This document shows, piece by piece, positions 11,397 to 21,542 of a stretch of 64,000 bases of DNA. A program made the translations under genes and the position numbers. How positions within the stretch are numbered: the stretch's first letter is position 1; each line of letters begins with the position of its first letter. The notes under the pieces are model-generated. The model saw only the letters and a program-made list of their open reading frames with translations. It made no database searches and had not been told where the DNA came from. The DNA is from Aquarana catesbeiana (taxonomy: Eukaryota > Chordata > Amphibia > Anura > Ranidae): the NCBI RefSeq assembly GCF_042186555.1, contig NC_133336.1:185122099-185186098 (forward strand). The letters run 5' to 3'.

Positions 11397-11468
11397 AAGT
11401 GCCTTGTAAATGTATTCACCCCCCTTGGCATTTTTTGTGTGTTTTGTTGCCTCACAACCTGGAATTAA

Positions 11469-11719
11469 AAGTGGTTGTAAACCCTTACAACACACTTTTG
11501 GCTACAGGTAAGCCTATAATGAGAGCCAATCACAGTGCCAGAGCCTGCGATTCCCAGAAGCAACTCCGGGGACCGATGTCGCCGGCCGGAGCGGTGAATG
11601 GGGACCACTGCGGGGGATTCGACCTAAGGTAAGTAATACACAATGAGCTAGTATGCTATGCATACTAGCGCATTATGCCTTTGTCTTGCAGGTTTTTTTT
11701 GGGGGGGTTTACAACCACT
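11469..11719. mobile_element. Kolobok-like MITE with TTAA TSD
   Basis: Inverted ends aagtggttgtaaaccc / gggtttacaaccact. It sits inside a Tc1 element whose uninterrupted text would read ggaattaacatgg, so TTAA (11465-11468 and 11720-11723) is the duplicated target. TTAA targets with AAG-type ends fit the T2/Kolobok group. Non-coding. Confidence 0.75.
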
Positions 11720-11876
11720 TTAACATGGATTGTTTGAGGATTTGCATCATTTAATTTACAGAACATGCCCAGAACTTTGAAGATTTTTTTTTTTTTTTTT
11801 TATATTGTGAAGCAAACAACAAATAGGACAAAATAACAGAAAAAGTCAATGTGCATAACTATTCACCCCCCTAAAG

Positions 11877-12879
11877 TCAATACTTTGTAGAGCCACCTTT
11901 TGCAGCTATCAGAGCTCCAAATCGCTTTGGATAAGTCTCTATGAGCTTGTCACATCTTACCACTGGGATTTTTCCCCATTCCTCCTTGCAAAACTGCTCC
12001 AGCTCCTTCAAGTTGGATGGCTTGTGCTTGTGAACAGTAATCTTTAAGTCTGACCACAGATTTTCTATGGGATTGAGGTCTGGCTAGGCCATTTCAACAC
12101 ATTTACATGTTTCCCTTAAACCACTCAAGTGTTGCTTTAGCAGTGTGTTTGGGGTCATTGTCCTGCTGCAAGGTGAACCTCCATCCTAGCCTCAAATCAC
12201 ACACAGAGTGCTACAGGTTTTGCTCAAGAATATCCCTGTATTTAGCACCATCCATCTTTCCTTCAACTCTGACCAGTTTACCAGTCCCGACTGAAGAAAA
12301 ACATCCCCACAGCATGATGCTGCCACCACAATGTTTCACAGTGGGGATGGTGTTCTTTGGGTGATGTGATGTGTTGGGTTTGCGCCAGACATAGCGTTTT
12401 CTTTGATGGCCAAAAAGTTAAATTTTAGTCTCATCAGACCAGAGCACCTTCCTCCATACATTTTGGGAGTCTCCCACGTGCCTTTTTGCAACCTCAAAAC
12501 GTACCATTTTGTTTTTTGCTGAAAGTAATGGCTTTCTTCTGGCCACTCTGCCATAAAGCCCAACTCTATGGAGCGTACGGCTTATTGTCGTCCTATGTAC
12601 AGATACTCCAGTCTCTGCTGTGGAACTCTGCAGCTCCTCCAGGGTTACCTTAGGTCTCTGTGCTGCCTCTCTGATTAATGCCCTCCTTGCCCGGTCCGTG
12701 AGTTTTGGTGTACGGCCGTCTCTTGGCAGGTTTGCTGTTGTGCCATGTTCTTTCCATTTGGTTATGATAGATTTGATGGTGCTCCTAGGGATCATCAAAG
12801 CCTTGGATATTTTTTTATAGCCTAACCCTGACTTGTACTTCTCAACAACATTGTTCCTTACTTGTTTAGAGAGTTCCAT
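11877..12879 (-). pseudogene. Tc1-like transposase pseudogene
   Basis: Start codon at 12879-12877 (MELSKQVRN). The N-terminal part has the two helix-turn-helix DNA-binding units (GYKKISKALMIPRSTIKSI, then TVRRTT-like TGVSVHRTTISRTLH). The DDE catalytic core begins at VLWSDETKI, where a TAA at about 12417-12415 interrupts the frame. Further stops and a frameshift follow in the second half (SPDLNP region damaged), and the end is a TGA at 11879-11877. The length fits a normal transposase of about 335-340 residues. Inactive. Confidence 0.88.
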
Positions 12880-12945
12880 GGTAGTGTAATGACAGAGCGG
12901 TCCACCATTATACATATGACCAACAGACTATTGAAAGTCAGGTAA

Positions 12946-13104
12946 ATATATAACTATATGATACAATGTATTTACATTAGGTGTTGATATTGACGTGGCA
13001 GGATCTCTATGTCCCCTGCACACCTTCCCTGTAGATATTGGGCACATTTGGACAGTGCGCCTTCCTGGTGGAGTGCACAGACATGATTGTAGGTGGGGTT
13101 GTAG
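12946..13104. other. short unassigned spacer
   Basis: Nothing recognised between the broken Tc1 end and the hAT-type element. Confidence 0.4.
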
Positions 13105-13368
13105 ATTTAGACCAGGGGTCTCCTAAATTTTAATTTAGGGCCATATCATACATTTTATAAAATTCATACTCAAGTCAGTTTAAAAAAACAACAAACACAA
13201 CTCCTACATCAGTCCCCCCTTAACATGAGGGTCCCCATCAAACCTGCTAATACATCAGAGTCTACCGTAGGAGTCCCCCTTAAATCAAATCTACCTTAGA
13301 AGTGCCACCTTACATCAGAGTCACCATCAGTGCCCCCATTAGTGTCATCCCTTACATAAGTGACCCCA

Positions 13369-14135
13369 CCTTACATCCGTGTTCCCCATCAGGGCCCCTC
13401 CTTACATCCGTGTTCCCCATCAGGGCCCCTCCTTACATCCGTGTTCCCCATCAGGGCCCCTCCTTACATCCGTGTTCCCCATCAGGGCCCCTCCTTACAT
13501 CCGTGTTCCCCATCAGGGCCCCTCCTTACATCCGTGTTCCCCATCAGGGCCCCTCCTTACATCCGTGTTCCCCATCAGGGCCCCTCCTTACATCCGTGTT
13601 CCCCATCAGGGCCCCTCCTTACATCCGTGTTCCCCATCAGGGCCCCTCCTTACATCCGTGTTCCCCATCAGGGCCCCTCCTTACATCCGTGTTCCCCATC
13701 AGGGCCCCTCCTTACATCCGTGTTCCCCATCAGGGCCCCTCCTTACATCCGTGTTCCCCATCAGGGCCCCTCCTTACATCCGTGTTCCCCATCAGGGCCC
13801 CTCCTTACATCCGTGTTCCCCATCAGGGCCCCTCCTTACATCCGTGTTCCCCATCAGGGCCCCTCCTTACATCCGTGTTCCCCATCAGGGCCCCTCCTTA
13901 CATCCGTGTTCCCCATCAGGGCCCCTCCTTACATCCGTGTTCCCCATCAGGGCCCCTCCTTACATCCGTGTTCCCCATCAGGGCCCCTCCTTACATCCGT
14001 GTTCCCCATCAGGGCCCCTCCTTACATCCGTGTTCCCCATCAGGGCCCCTCCTTACATCCGTGTTCCCCATCAGGGCCCCTCCTTACATCAGTGTTCCCC
14101 ATCAGGGCCCCTCCTTACATCTGTGTTCCCCATCA
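13369..14135. repeat. 31-bp minisatellite, about 24 copies
   Basis: The unit (cttacatccgtgttccccat plus cagggcccctc) repeats with almost no variation; only the last two or three copies differ. Because 31 is not a multiple of three, all three plus frames stay open and give a 31-residue repeat, which explains the open frames of 250-316 codons. The minus strand has three G-runs per unit. Confidence 0.95.
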
Positions 14136-14290
14136 GATAGGTGTCAGGATTTTCCCCATTGGCACCGCCCTTACATGAGCGCCCCATCAAGGTCCCCCAC
14201 TCACATAATTTTCCCCATAAGAGTCCCTCCTTACATCAGACTCCCCTCTTAAATCAATGTCCTCATCAGAGTACCCCTCTACATTAGCGT

Positions 14291-14670
14291 ATTCATCAAA
14301 GTCCCCTCTTCCATCAGGGTCCCCATCAAAGTCCCCTCTTCCATCAGGGTCCCCATCAAAGTCCCCTCTTCCATCAGGGTCCCCATCAAAGTCCCCTCTT
14401 CCATCAAAGTCCCCTCTTCCATCAGGGTCCCCATCAAAGTCCCCTCTTCCATCAGGGTCCCCATCAAAGTCCCCCCTTCCATCAGGGTCCCCATCAAAGT
14501 CCCCCCTTCCATCAGGGTCCCCATCAAAGTCCCCCCTTCCATCAGGGTCCCCATCAAAGTCCCCCCTTCCATCAGGGTCCCCATCAAAGTCCCCCCTTCC
14601 ATCAGGGTCCCCATCAAAGTCCCCCCTTCCATCAGGGTCCCCATCAAAGTCCCCTCTTCCATCAGAGTCC
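14291..14670. repeat. 30-bp minisatellite, about 12 copies
   Basis: The unit is aaagtccccncttccatcag plus ggtccccatc. The 30-bp length keeps the frame, so long spurious open frames appear on both strands (KSPLPSGSPS and its antisense). A partial unit occurs near 14400-14412. The first copies carry cctctt and the later ones ccccctt, showing two expansion phases. Confidence 0.95.
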
Positions 14671-14674
14671 CTCT

Positions 14675-14688
14675 TACCACTGTAAATA
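14675..14688. repeat. PLE target-site duplication, left copy
   Basis: taccactgtaaata, identical to 18322-18335. Brackets the PLE. Confidence 0.85.
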
Positions 14689-14709
14689 TATCAATGTAAA
14701 TACATCAAC

Positions 14710-16509
14710 ATGTGTAACAAGATCTTATCCAACCGAGATTGGTATCGTCCCATTTCGAAAACTTTAGTACAAAATTTCAATGCTGAGTATTATAACATCA
14801 TCTTTAAGGCATATTATAAAGGCATCATAGACAAAAATACATGGGATTACCTTAACAAGAAGGACCCACGAACCCCTACCCTTTATGCCTTACCAAAAGT
14901 ACATAAGTCTATCTTAGAACCCCCAGGCCGTCCCATAATTTCCGGTTGTTCATGTTTAACGGAAAACGCCAGTAGTCTGATAGACAGCTACCTACAGCCT
15001 CACGTTACCTCCTTCTTTTCTTATATTAAAGATACTATAGATTTATTAAGAACTATTGAAGGTATTCTACTCCCACCAGGCACCTACTTAGTTGCGCTGG
15101 ATATCGAAAGTTTATACAATACCATCCCCCATCATAAAGGTGTCGAAATTGTGAGTAACTACCTAAATGAGAGAGGTCCTACATCTGAGAAATATAATGC
15201 TTTTGTTTTGGAGCTTCTCGACTACATTTTAAGACATAATGTCTTTGTTTTCAATTCTTCCCACTACCTCCAGGTGCAGGGGGTTGCGATGGGGACTAAA
15301 TGTGCCCCATCGTATGCCAACCTGTACCTGGGGGGGTGGGAAAAAGATGTATTCTCCAGGGACGACCTGACCCACTTGTTGGAAAAGGTCGTTTCCTGGT
15401 ATCGTTATATAGACGATGTGCTGTTTTTTTGGTCAGGCTCAGAGCTAGAATTGAAAGAATTCTTCAAACTGCTCTCTATCAATCACTTTAACCTTCATTT
15501 CACTATGGAGTATAGCACTATAGCAATCAATTTCCTTGATCTCACCATTTCCATTGATGTAAATGGAAAATTAGACTCATCTTTATACAGAAAACCTTCG
15601 GCTGGGAATACTATTCTCCACGCCGATAGTTCACATCCAGGCCCCTTGCTGAAAAGTATTCCCTACAGTCAGTATTTGCGTTTAAAACGCAACTGCAGCA
15701 AAGATGTAGATTTTCAGATAGCTGCAAAAGATCTATATGAGAGACTGTTATCTCGTGGTTATAGCCACTCATGCCTCAAAAGGGCCTACAACAAGGTTAA
15801 GACACAAAATAGAGACTCGTTATTATTTTCAACAAAATCTGGCAAAAAATCTGACACCGTCAGACTGATTACGCGTTATTCCAGTCAACATAGCGAAATC
15901 AGAAGTATTTTAACCAAATACTGGCCTCTTTTATCAGCTGACCCAACAGTCAGCAAATACATCAATACCCTTCCCGAGATAACCTTTAGACGGGTCCCTT
16001 CACTAAAGGACCGCCTTGTCCACAGCCATTTTCAAGACCCTACAACCATCAAAAAGTCTTCCCATATCGGTTTATCTCCCTGTGGCAGAGGTGACATTTG
16101 CCGATATGTAGATAATACATCACACTTTTTACTTCCAAATGGACAAAGGCACTTAATTAAATTCAATGCAACTTGTCAGACTCCAGGCATAATCTACCTG
16201 GCTCAGTGCATGTGTGGTAGTTTTTATGTCGGCAAAACGAAACGACCATTTTTCAAACGAATCAGAGACCATATAAAACCCATTCTTAAGAAACAAATGG
16301 ACACAGCCATTGCCAGGCATGTGGTTCTGTACCACAACTTTAACCCTAGCACTATCAAGTTCCAAACTTTGGAACATGTTCCACTGGATGAAAGAGGGGG
16401 CTGTGTCGACAGGACATTGCTCCAGCTCGAAGCCCGCTGGATTCATGTTCTTAAAGCTACTCATTTCCCAGGTCTGAATGAAAGCCTAAGTTACAGGTCC
16501 TTCCTCTAA
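14710..16509 (+). CDS. PLE reverse transcriptase with GIY-YIG endonuclease
   Basis: 599 codons with no internal stop. RT blocks: LPKVHK (61-66), catalytic D131 in ALDIESLYNTIP, GVAMGTKCAPSYAN (191-204) and YIDD (233-236), which carries the catalytic aspartates. C-terminal GIY-YIG nuclease: GIIYL (493-497), FYVGKT (505-510), arginines in KRIRDH (516-521) and E574 as the likely metal ligand. Cysteines C458, C464, C489, C500 and C502 fit the zinc-finger-like linker of Neptune-type PLEs. PLE proteins use the nuclease to nick the target and the RT for target-primed cDNA synthesis. Usual length is roughly 800 residues, so about 150-200 N-terminal residues are absent and the ATG used is a chance internal methionine; the frame stays open back to the TSD. 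The intact frame suggests recent insertion, but the protein is probably not autonomous. Confidence 0.92.
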   Translation: MCNKILSNRDWYRPISKTLVQNFNAEYYNIIFKAYYKGIIDKNTWDYLNKKDPRTPTLYALPKVHKSILEPPGRPIISGCSCLTENASSLIDSYLQPHVTSFFSYIKDTIDLLRTIEGILLPPGTYLVALDIESLYNTIPHHKGVEIVSNYLNERGPTSEKYNAFVLELLDYILRHNVFVFNSSHYLQVQGVAMGTKCAPSYANLYLGGWEKDVFSRDDLTHLLEKVVSWYRYIDDVLFFWSGSELELKEFFKLLSINHFNLHFTMEYSTIAINFLDLTISIDVNGKLDSSLYRKPSAGNTILHADSSHPGPLLKSIPYSQYLRLKRNCSKDVDFQIAAKDLYERLLSRGYSHSCLKRAYNKVKTQNRDSLLFSTKSGKKSDTVRLITRYSSQHSEIRSILTKYWPLLSADPTVSKYINTLPEITFRRVPSLKDRLVHSHFQDPTTIKKSSHIGLSPCGRGDICRYVDNTSHFLLPNGQRHLIKFNATCQTPGIIYLAQCMCGSFYVGKTKRPFFKRIRDHIKPILKKQMDTAIARHVVLYHNFNPSTIKFQTLEHVPLDERGGCVDRTLLQLEARWIHVLKATHFPGLNESLSYRSFL

Positions 16510-17894
16510 ATGATTGGCCATCCATGTATGACCTTAGTTGCCATGGCTAACTATCATTCCCTTTGCTTTCCCCCCCCCTCTCCAATTTTCCTTTCCCTTC
16601 CCCCCCCCTCCCCGCTTCCCCCTTCCCATTATTATCTTTCTTTGGTCATTTGTATAATAATGTCTTATTTTTCACAAATGTATGCAATTATCTGTTTTGT
16701 AAGATTTTATCCATGAATTTAATGTTTAGATTTGCAATTATACTACTCATCATATATGTTATCTTGTTCTCTTTTTTATATCATTGTATTTCCCTTCAAT
16801 GGGAAGCGCCTTGTCTCTCTGCTGTGCCGATCGAAGTCGGAGGGTATATGGTCCCCTCCTTCCCGATCGGCTATCTCCTCGGCCCGCCCTTGTCAGACCG
16901 CATCTGGCTCATACTGTGTTGGGGCTTAGCAGGGACCATCGCATCCACACGGACGCCCGGGGCACATTTCAGATGTGCCCACCTCGCGCCGTGCCTCCCC
17001 GCAGAGCCAATCCATCTCAGGGCACTTTGCGTTCCCTCCCCCTGCCCTCCTATCCCATGATACAGCTTCAGCGTCAGCATGGGGGGAGCCGCTGCGCGAT
17101 ACACTGCGCATGTCGGTCCCCTCGGTTGCCGCTGTGATCTATGGGAATTGGAGTCCGGACTGGGAATTGGCCTTCCGGGCATGCGCACAGGCGCCCTCAC
17201 GTCCGCATCGAGCCGGCGACGTTACACGCCGGCTCGATGGGGAGCATTATTTAACCGGCCTCCCTGACAGTTTAATCTGCCAGCGCCGGTAGATGGAAGC
17301 CAAACTCGAGCAGAGTGAGTGACTGGTGAGTACATCACACTCTGCTCTCTAAAATGTATATCTTTATTTCACAATCCCAGATTCCTCACTGCACTTGTAT
17401 CCAATACTATTTATTGTTACTACCTTATAATACTTGGAGACCTTGTGGTCCTAAATAGCAATTTAAATATACCATTATGAGACTCTGTATCTAAAAAATC
17501 TTTAATTATAATCATAGCATTAGTTTAAAGGATTCAGTGCAGCCTTTCCTTATGCAGTAACTAGATCTTCTGCCTTATTAATTTTTCAGCTTGACTTATA
17601 AACCATCCTAACCATCATTTCACCGGTACTGATGCATTTTGCACTTATGTTTGCAAATCCTTTACCTATTGATGTAAGTGTTGAACTTATTAGTTCTTGA
17701 ACCTAAATCAATCCTCTACATACAATTCGATTTATACTGAATATTTGCCAACTTTTTTATCCCTATACTAGCTCCATCTTTTTGCTCCCTGTGGTTGCAA
17801 TTTGGCCCTTTTGCCGTCCCGTCGTGGTTGGGCCTGATCATGCTGGTGTTGTTAAGGTTTCACTGGGTCATTTTGGGGGTAAGCCATTTTTTGA

Positions 17895-17925
17895 CTCTTC
17901 AGAGCGACAATGCGTTTTGTATATA
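17895..17925 (+). repeat. Second copy of the PLE hammerhead-region motif
   Basis: agagcgacaatgcgttttgt here repeats, with changes, aaagcgacaatgcgaaacat at 18066-18085, about 160 bp downstream. It may be a relic of a tandem or terminal-repeat organisation. Confidence 0.4.
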
Positions 17926-18048
17926 TCTTTATAGTCATCTATTGCAGTGATAACATTGAACATTATGTCTGTATATATGTAAAAACCCTTTTTTCTCTCT
18001 TTTCTATTTTTGTAGAATTGCTAAAAGTATTGGATGACTCACTTAATA

Positions 18049-18103
18049 GTTGCATATCCCTTGAAAAAGCGACAATGCGAAACATGTCGGGTTAATATGC
18101 AAC
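18049..18103 (+). ncRNA. Hammerhead-like motif in PLE 3' region
   Basis: gttgcatat (18049-18057) pairs perfectly with atatgcaac (18095-18103), and ccc (18058-18060) pairs with ggg (18089-18091) right next to the core, forming stem I. Between them: TTGAAAA (box, C3 and G8 altered), an extra A, GC/GC as a minimal stem II, GAAA (18079-18082), palindromic ACA/UGU stem III and C at 18088 as the predicted cleavage nucleotide. Hammerheads are established components of PLEs. This copy's box and short stem II make activity doubtful. Confidence 0.6.
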
Positions 18104-18321
18104 AACTACCATCTGTGAACTTGTAGTATAAATTCCTTTTTTCCCCTTCTTTTTGACCATACTGTGTATTGTATTTTATATTGTCTGAAAAGAAAAAATA
18201 AATTTTGCCTGTTGTCATACATATATTATGTTCTTTTTAATTGATTGTAAACAATAAACTGTTTTTTAAGAAAGAAAAATTGCACCGTTAAAATCCCTTT
18301 AGCTTCCTCTCCATGTTTACA

Positions 18322-18335
18322 TACCACTGTAAATA
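18322..18335. repeat. PLE target-site duplication, right copy
   Basis: taccactgtaaata, matching 14675-14688. Confidence 0.85.
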
Positions 18336-18449
18336 GGTTTACAGTGTGGCAGTTGGAGGGAGGGGGGAGATGAGACACCAACTGATCGGAATCTTCAATC
18401 TAAAGGACACATCACTGATCTTAGTTGGGCCACAGTTTGGAGACCCCTG

Positions 18450-18800
18450 ATTAGAATATAAAGAATTTCTATGCCATATACAGTACATATTGTTAATTAT
18501 GTCAATATGATTTATGATTTTGTAGATCTTCTGAAGCAGCAGATTTCAATATCTGGAAAACCCATTAGGAAGCATCTCATCTCTCCACAAGTTTGGGCTG
18601 GAAAATTGAACGATATTTGCTTATGTGATATCAGTGATGAGATGTAATAAAGTCAGAGGATTAGGAGGTCAGAAGACATTTGGAAGTTACATTGTTAGTC
18701 TGATTGAAAAGAGACACATGTCCCTCTAGTTTAACCAATAAAAGGGGGAAAAAAAAAAAAAAACACACAAAACAAACATACAAGTTTATATACACAACTG
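18450..18800. other. intronic sequence without a supported gene
   Basis: An A-run at about 18749-18764; otherwise nothing recognised. Confidence 0.4.
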
Positions 18801-19224
18801 TCATAGACGGAGTACATTTGGTATCACTCCGCCTGTGACAGAAACCGGCGCTATACAGGAAGCATCGGCTCTGCTTCCTCTAGCGCCAGCTCTGTGCTTC
18901 ACGATAATGCTTGGGGATGGTGAGTCGGGAACCCGCGATCAGGGCTTGCTGACCCGCCATGCCAGAGCAGTAGGTGGCGGGGCACATCAAAGGGCGCTCT
19001 GCATTACAGGCAGGTCAGCCCCCCCACCCCCCCCCCCGCAGCGGCTGGGTGCGGTGCGCAGGGGGATTGGCCTTACCGCCGGAAAATATCGCGCTGCACT
19101 TGCAGGTGTCAGGGAGCCGCAGCTGAAATGCAGGAGACTTGGGATATCTGCATGATGTATCGCCGCAAATGTTAGAGAGCAATAATTCTAGCAAAGACCT
19201 CCTCTGTAACTCTAAACTGGTAAC

Positions 19225-20127
19225 TAGAGCTGCACGATTCTGGCTAAAATGAGGATCACGATTCTCTCATGATTCTCACGGCGTAACATCATCTTTCACA
19301 TTAAAACAAAAATAAAATAAAAAATTGGGATAACTTTATGGTTTCATTTTTTTTTTTATTCATTGAAGTGTATTTTTTCCCAAAAAAATTGCGTTTGAAA
19401 GACCGCCGGGCAAATACAGTGTGACAAAATATTGCAGCAATTGACATTTTATTCCCTAGGGTCTCTGCTAAAATATATATAATGTTTGGGAGTTCCAAGT
19501 AATTTTCTAGCAAAAAATATTGATTTTAACTTAAGAAACAAGTGTCAGAAAAAGATTTAGATTTTAAGGCTCGGTTCACACATGGGCGGCACGACTTGCA
19601 GGTCGCCTCAGCGAGGCGACCTGCAAACGACTGCCGGGGCGACTTGCGAGACGACTTCTGCATAGAAGTCTATGCAAGTCGCCCCAAGTCGCCCCCAAAG
19701 TAATACAGGAACCTTTTTCTAAGTCGGAGCGACTTGCGTCGCTCCGATTAGAACGGTTCCATAGCACAGAACGGGAGGCGACTTGTCAGGCGACTAGGTC
19801 GCCTGACAAGTCGCCCCAGTGTGAACCGAGCCTTAGTGGTTAAAACTTCCTGTATTTACACCTTGTTTAAAAACTTGGCAGACTGCCTGGATTTTTTTTT
19901 TTTTTTTTCCACACAGAAGTTTTATCCCTTTGATCTAAGAAGGAAGAGTTAGTTACAATGTTTCATGAAACTTAGCAGACTGTCCAGACGTTTTCTTTTG
20001 ACCACTGAGTGAGCAGATAAGTCTCTCTACTTGTTATATGAAAGAATGGGCAAACTCTGCAATAGAGATCGCCAGGGGGGGGTTAAATCGAGATCACGAT
20101 TTTTTAACGATTAATTGTGGAGCTCTA
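19225..20127. mobile_element. hAT-type element (TAGAGCTGCACGATT), 8-bp TSD
   Basis: Ends tagagctgcacgatt and attaattgtggagctcta, flanked by a perfect 8-bp duplication, ctggtaac (19217-19224 and 20128-20135). Non-autonomous. It contains a second, foldback miniature element at about 19566-19834. The same family occurs at 28794-29633. Confidence 0.85.
19566..19834. mobile_element. Foldback MITE (AAGGCTCGGTTCACAC ends)
   Basis: Perfectly inverted 16-bp ends aaggctcggttcacac / gtgtgaaccgagcctt. The interior is built from inverted gcgacttg and ggcgacctg blocks, so the whole element folds into a hairpin. TA or TTA lies at the edges; the exact TSD is ambiguous. Nested in the hAT element. Confidence 0.75.
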
Positions 20128-20423
20128 CTGGTAACCTGTAAAAATGTTTAAAGCGTCGCCTTTGGAGATTTTTTAAGTACCGCAGTTTATCGCCATTCCA
20201 CAAGTGTGCGCAATTTTAAAAGCGTGACAGGTTAGGTATCCATTTACTCAGCCTAAAGATCTTTCACATTATACCACAAAAAATTGGGGTAAATTTTTTT
20301 TTAATTAAATTAATGAAAGTGGGGTTTTTTTCTAAAAAAAAATTGCATTTGAAAAATTGCTGCGCAGTACCGTGTGACACAACTGATTACAACGATCACT
20401 ATTTTAATCCCTAGGGTCTCTGC

Positions 20424-20502
20424 AAAAAAAAAAAAAAAAAAAAAATGTATATCATATCATATTTGGGGGGTTCCGAGTAATTTTCTAGAAAAAAAAAAAA
20501 AA

Positions 20503-20582
<80 letters not shown>

Positions 20583-20595
20583 TTTTTTTTTACAT
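20424..20595. repeat. A-runs and (TA)n microsatellite
   Basis: Two A-runs (20424-20445, 20489-20505), about 35 TA repeats (20506-20577) and a T-run. Confidence 0.9.
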
Positions 20596-20627
20596 GTGAG
20601 AGGAATGCCAGCATTGGCCAGGTATGG

Positions 20628-21134
20628 AAGTGGTTGTAAAGCCTCAAGGTTTTTCACCTGAATCCAGTCTAAGTATTAGGGTGAAATCTGCAGCTGCCCC
20701 CCCTGACCCCTCCTATTTTTTCTTACCTGAGCCCAATCCAATCTAGCAATATGCACGAGCGCAGTGGCTCCTGCCGCTGTCCCTCTCCTCATTGGACAGA
20801 TTGACAGCAGCGTAGACATTGCTGTCAATCAAATCCAGGGACACGGGGCGGGTGGGGCGCGGGTGAATCGCGCTGTCTGTGTTAATGGACGCAGCAGCGG
20901 GACTCAGAAACAAGCCCACACGGGTGCCCCCAGGGTAAGCGGTTTTCCATGGGGGTACCTGATGAAGAGGAGGGGCCTGGAGCACCCCAGAAGAAGAGGA
21001 TCAGGGCTGCTCTGTGCAAAAAACGATTGCACAGAGCAGGTAAGTATAGGCATTTATTTATTTTTTTTATAAAAAAAACAAAAAACAAAAAAACAACCAA
21101 CAACAACAAAAACACAGGGTTACAACCCCTTTAA
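20628..21134 (-). mobile_element. Kolobok-like miniature element, full-length type
   Basis: Left end gaagtggttgtaaagcc, right end gggttacaacccctttaa. Inside are the landmarks of the family: cctcattggacagattgaca, the ttgattgacagcag-type inverted pair, gacgcagcagcgggactc and tgcaca-gagcaggtaagtata near the right end. About 500 bp, no protein. The left end abuts the TTAACCACTT element. Confidence 0.7.
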
Positions 21135-21542
21135 GTTATGCTATTCATTATTACATACATAAAAGCAAATAGGGAAAATACGCTATGGCACACATTTTCA
21201 ATTTGTGATTTTATGAACAATTTATCTGAACCGAAAAAAAAAAAAAAAAAATCTGTACTTTTTATACAACATACTGTATTTTATTACTTATTCGGATAGT
21301 GGTACTGTATAAGTCTCACAGTTTGTTAATTCCCTGATTAAAAGGGCAAAACCCTGCCCAAACACCAGCACTCATGGAATAAGATTGTCCTCAATAGCCA
21401 CAAAAGTGACAGACAAGGGAATGACAGTCAAGCGAGGTTCAATCCCGAAAATCACTAACAACAATGTGAAACCAGCATCAGGTTTTAGACTAATAAAAGG
21501 TGACAGCCACACCTTGCAGTGACTCCTCTTAGGCTGAGCATT
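21135..21542. other. intronic sequence without a supported gene
   Basis: An A-run at about 21235-21251. No element or exon recognised. Confidence 0.4.

Larger units (their letters stand above)
11397..12945 (-). mobile_element. Tc1-like element, truncated at its 5' end
   Basis: The left end (aagtgccttgtaaatg, TA just before) is the 3' terminus of a Tc1-like element lying on the minus strand. It runs through the transposase pseudogene and is cut a little beyond the start codon; no matching terminal repeat is found to the right. A TTAA-type miniature element is inserted in the 3' non-coding part (11469-11719). Confidence 0.85.
14689..18321 (+). mobile_element. Penelope-like element, 5'-truncated
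   Basis: A 3.6-kb insertion bracketed by a 14-bp TSD. It begins inside the RT/EN coding frame (only 21 bp before the first ATG), so the N-terminal part and any 5' repeat are missing. After the coding frame comes a 1.8-kb 3' region with a pyrimidine-rich tract (16560-16625), a GC-rich segment with a strong hairpin (cgagccggcg / cgccggctcg at about 17207-17233), an AT-rich stretch and a hammerhead-like motif at 18049-18103. The GC-rich part may be the promoter region of the terminal repeat. Confidence 0.9.
13113..18449. mobile_element. hAT-type element hosting minisatellites and a PLE
   Basis: Left end caggggtctcctaaa (13113) and right end tttggagacccctg (to 18449) are inverted with one mismatch and resemble hAT termini. 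Flanks atttagac and attagaat suggest a decayed 8-bp TSD. The interior is two minisatellites (13369-14135, 14291-14670), and the PLE at 14689-18321 inserted later. No hAT transposase. Confidence 0.65.
18800..20633 (-). mobile_element. TTAACCACTT-family element, nested insertions
   Basis: The right end (aatgccag...ggtatggaagtgg, about 20600-20633) and internal blocks (agaccctagggat-like, attttctagaaaa, gcgcaattttaaaagcgtgacag) match, in reverse, the copy at 31435-32560. It is split by a hAT element (19225-20127) and carries a (TA)n tract. The left boundary is uncertain. No protein is encoded by any copy of this family in the window. Confidence 0.6.

Noticed and set aside
13369..14670. CRISPR-like regular arrays
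   Set aside because: Units are contiguous with no unique spacers and the sequence is vertebrate.
13302..14685. Long plus-strand frames of 316, 272, 253 and 142 codons and a minus-strand frame of 133
   Set aside because: They arise from 31-bp and 30-bp tandem repeats without stops; the peptide is the repeat read in every frame.
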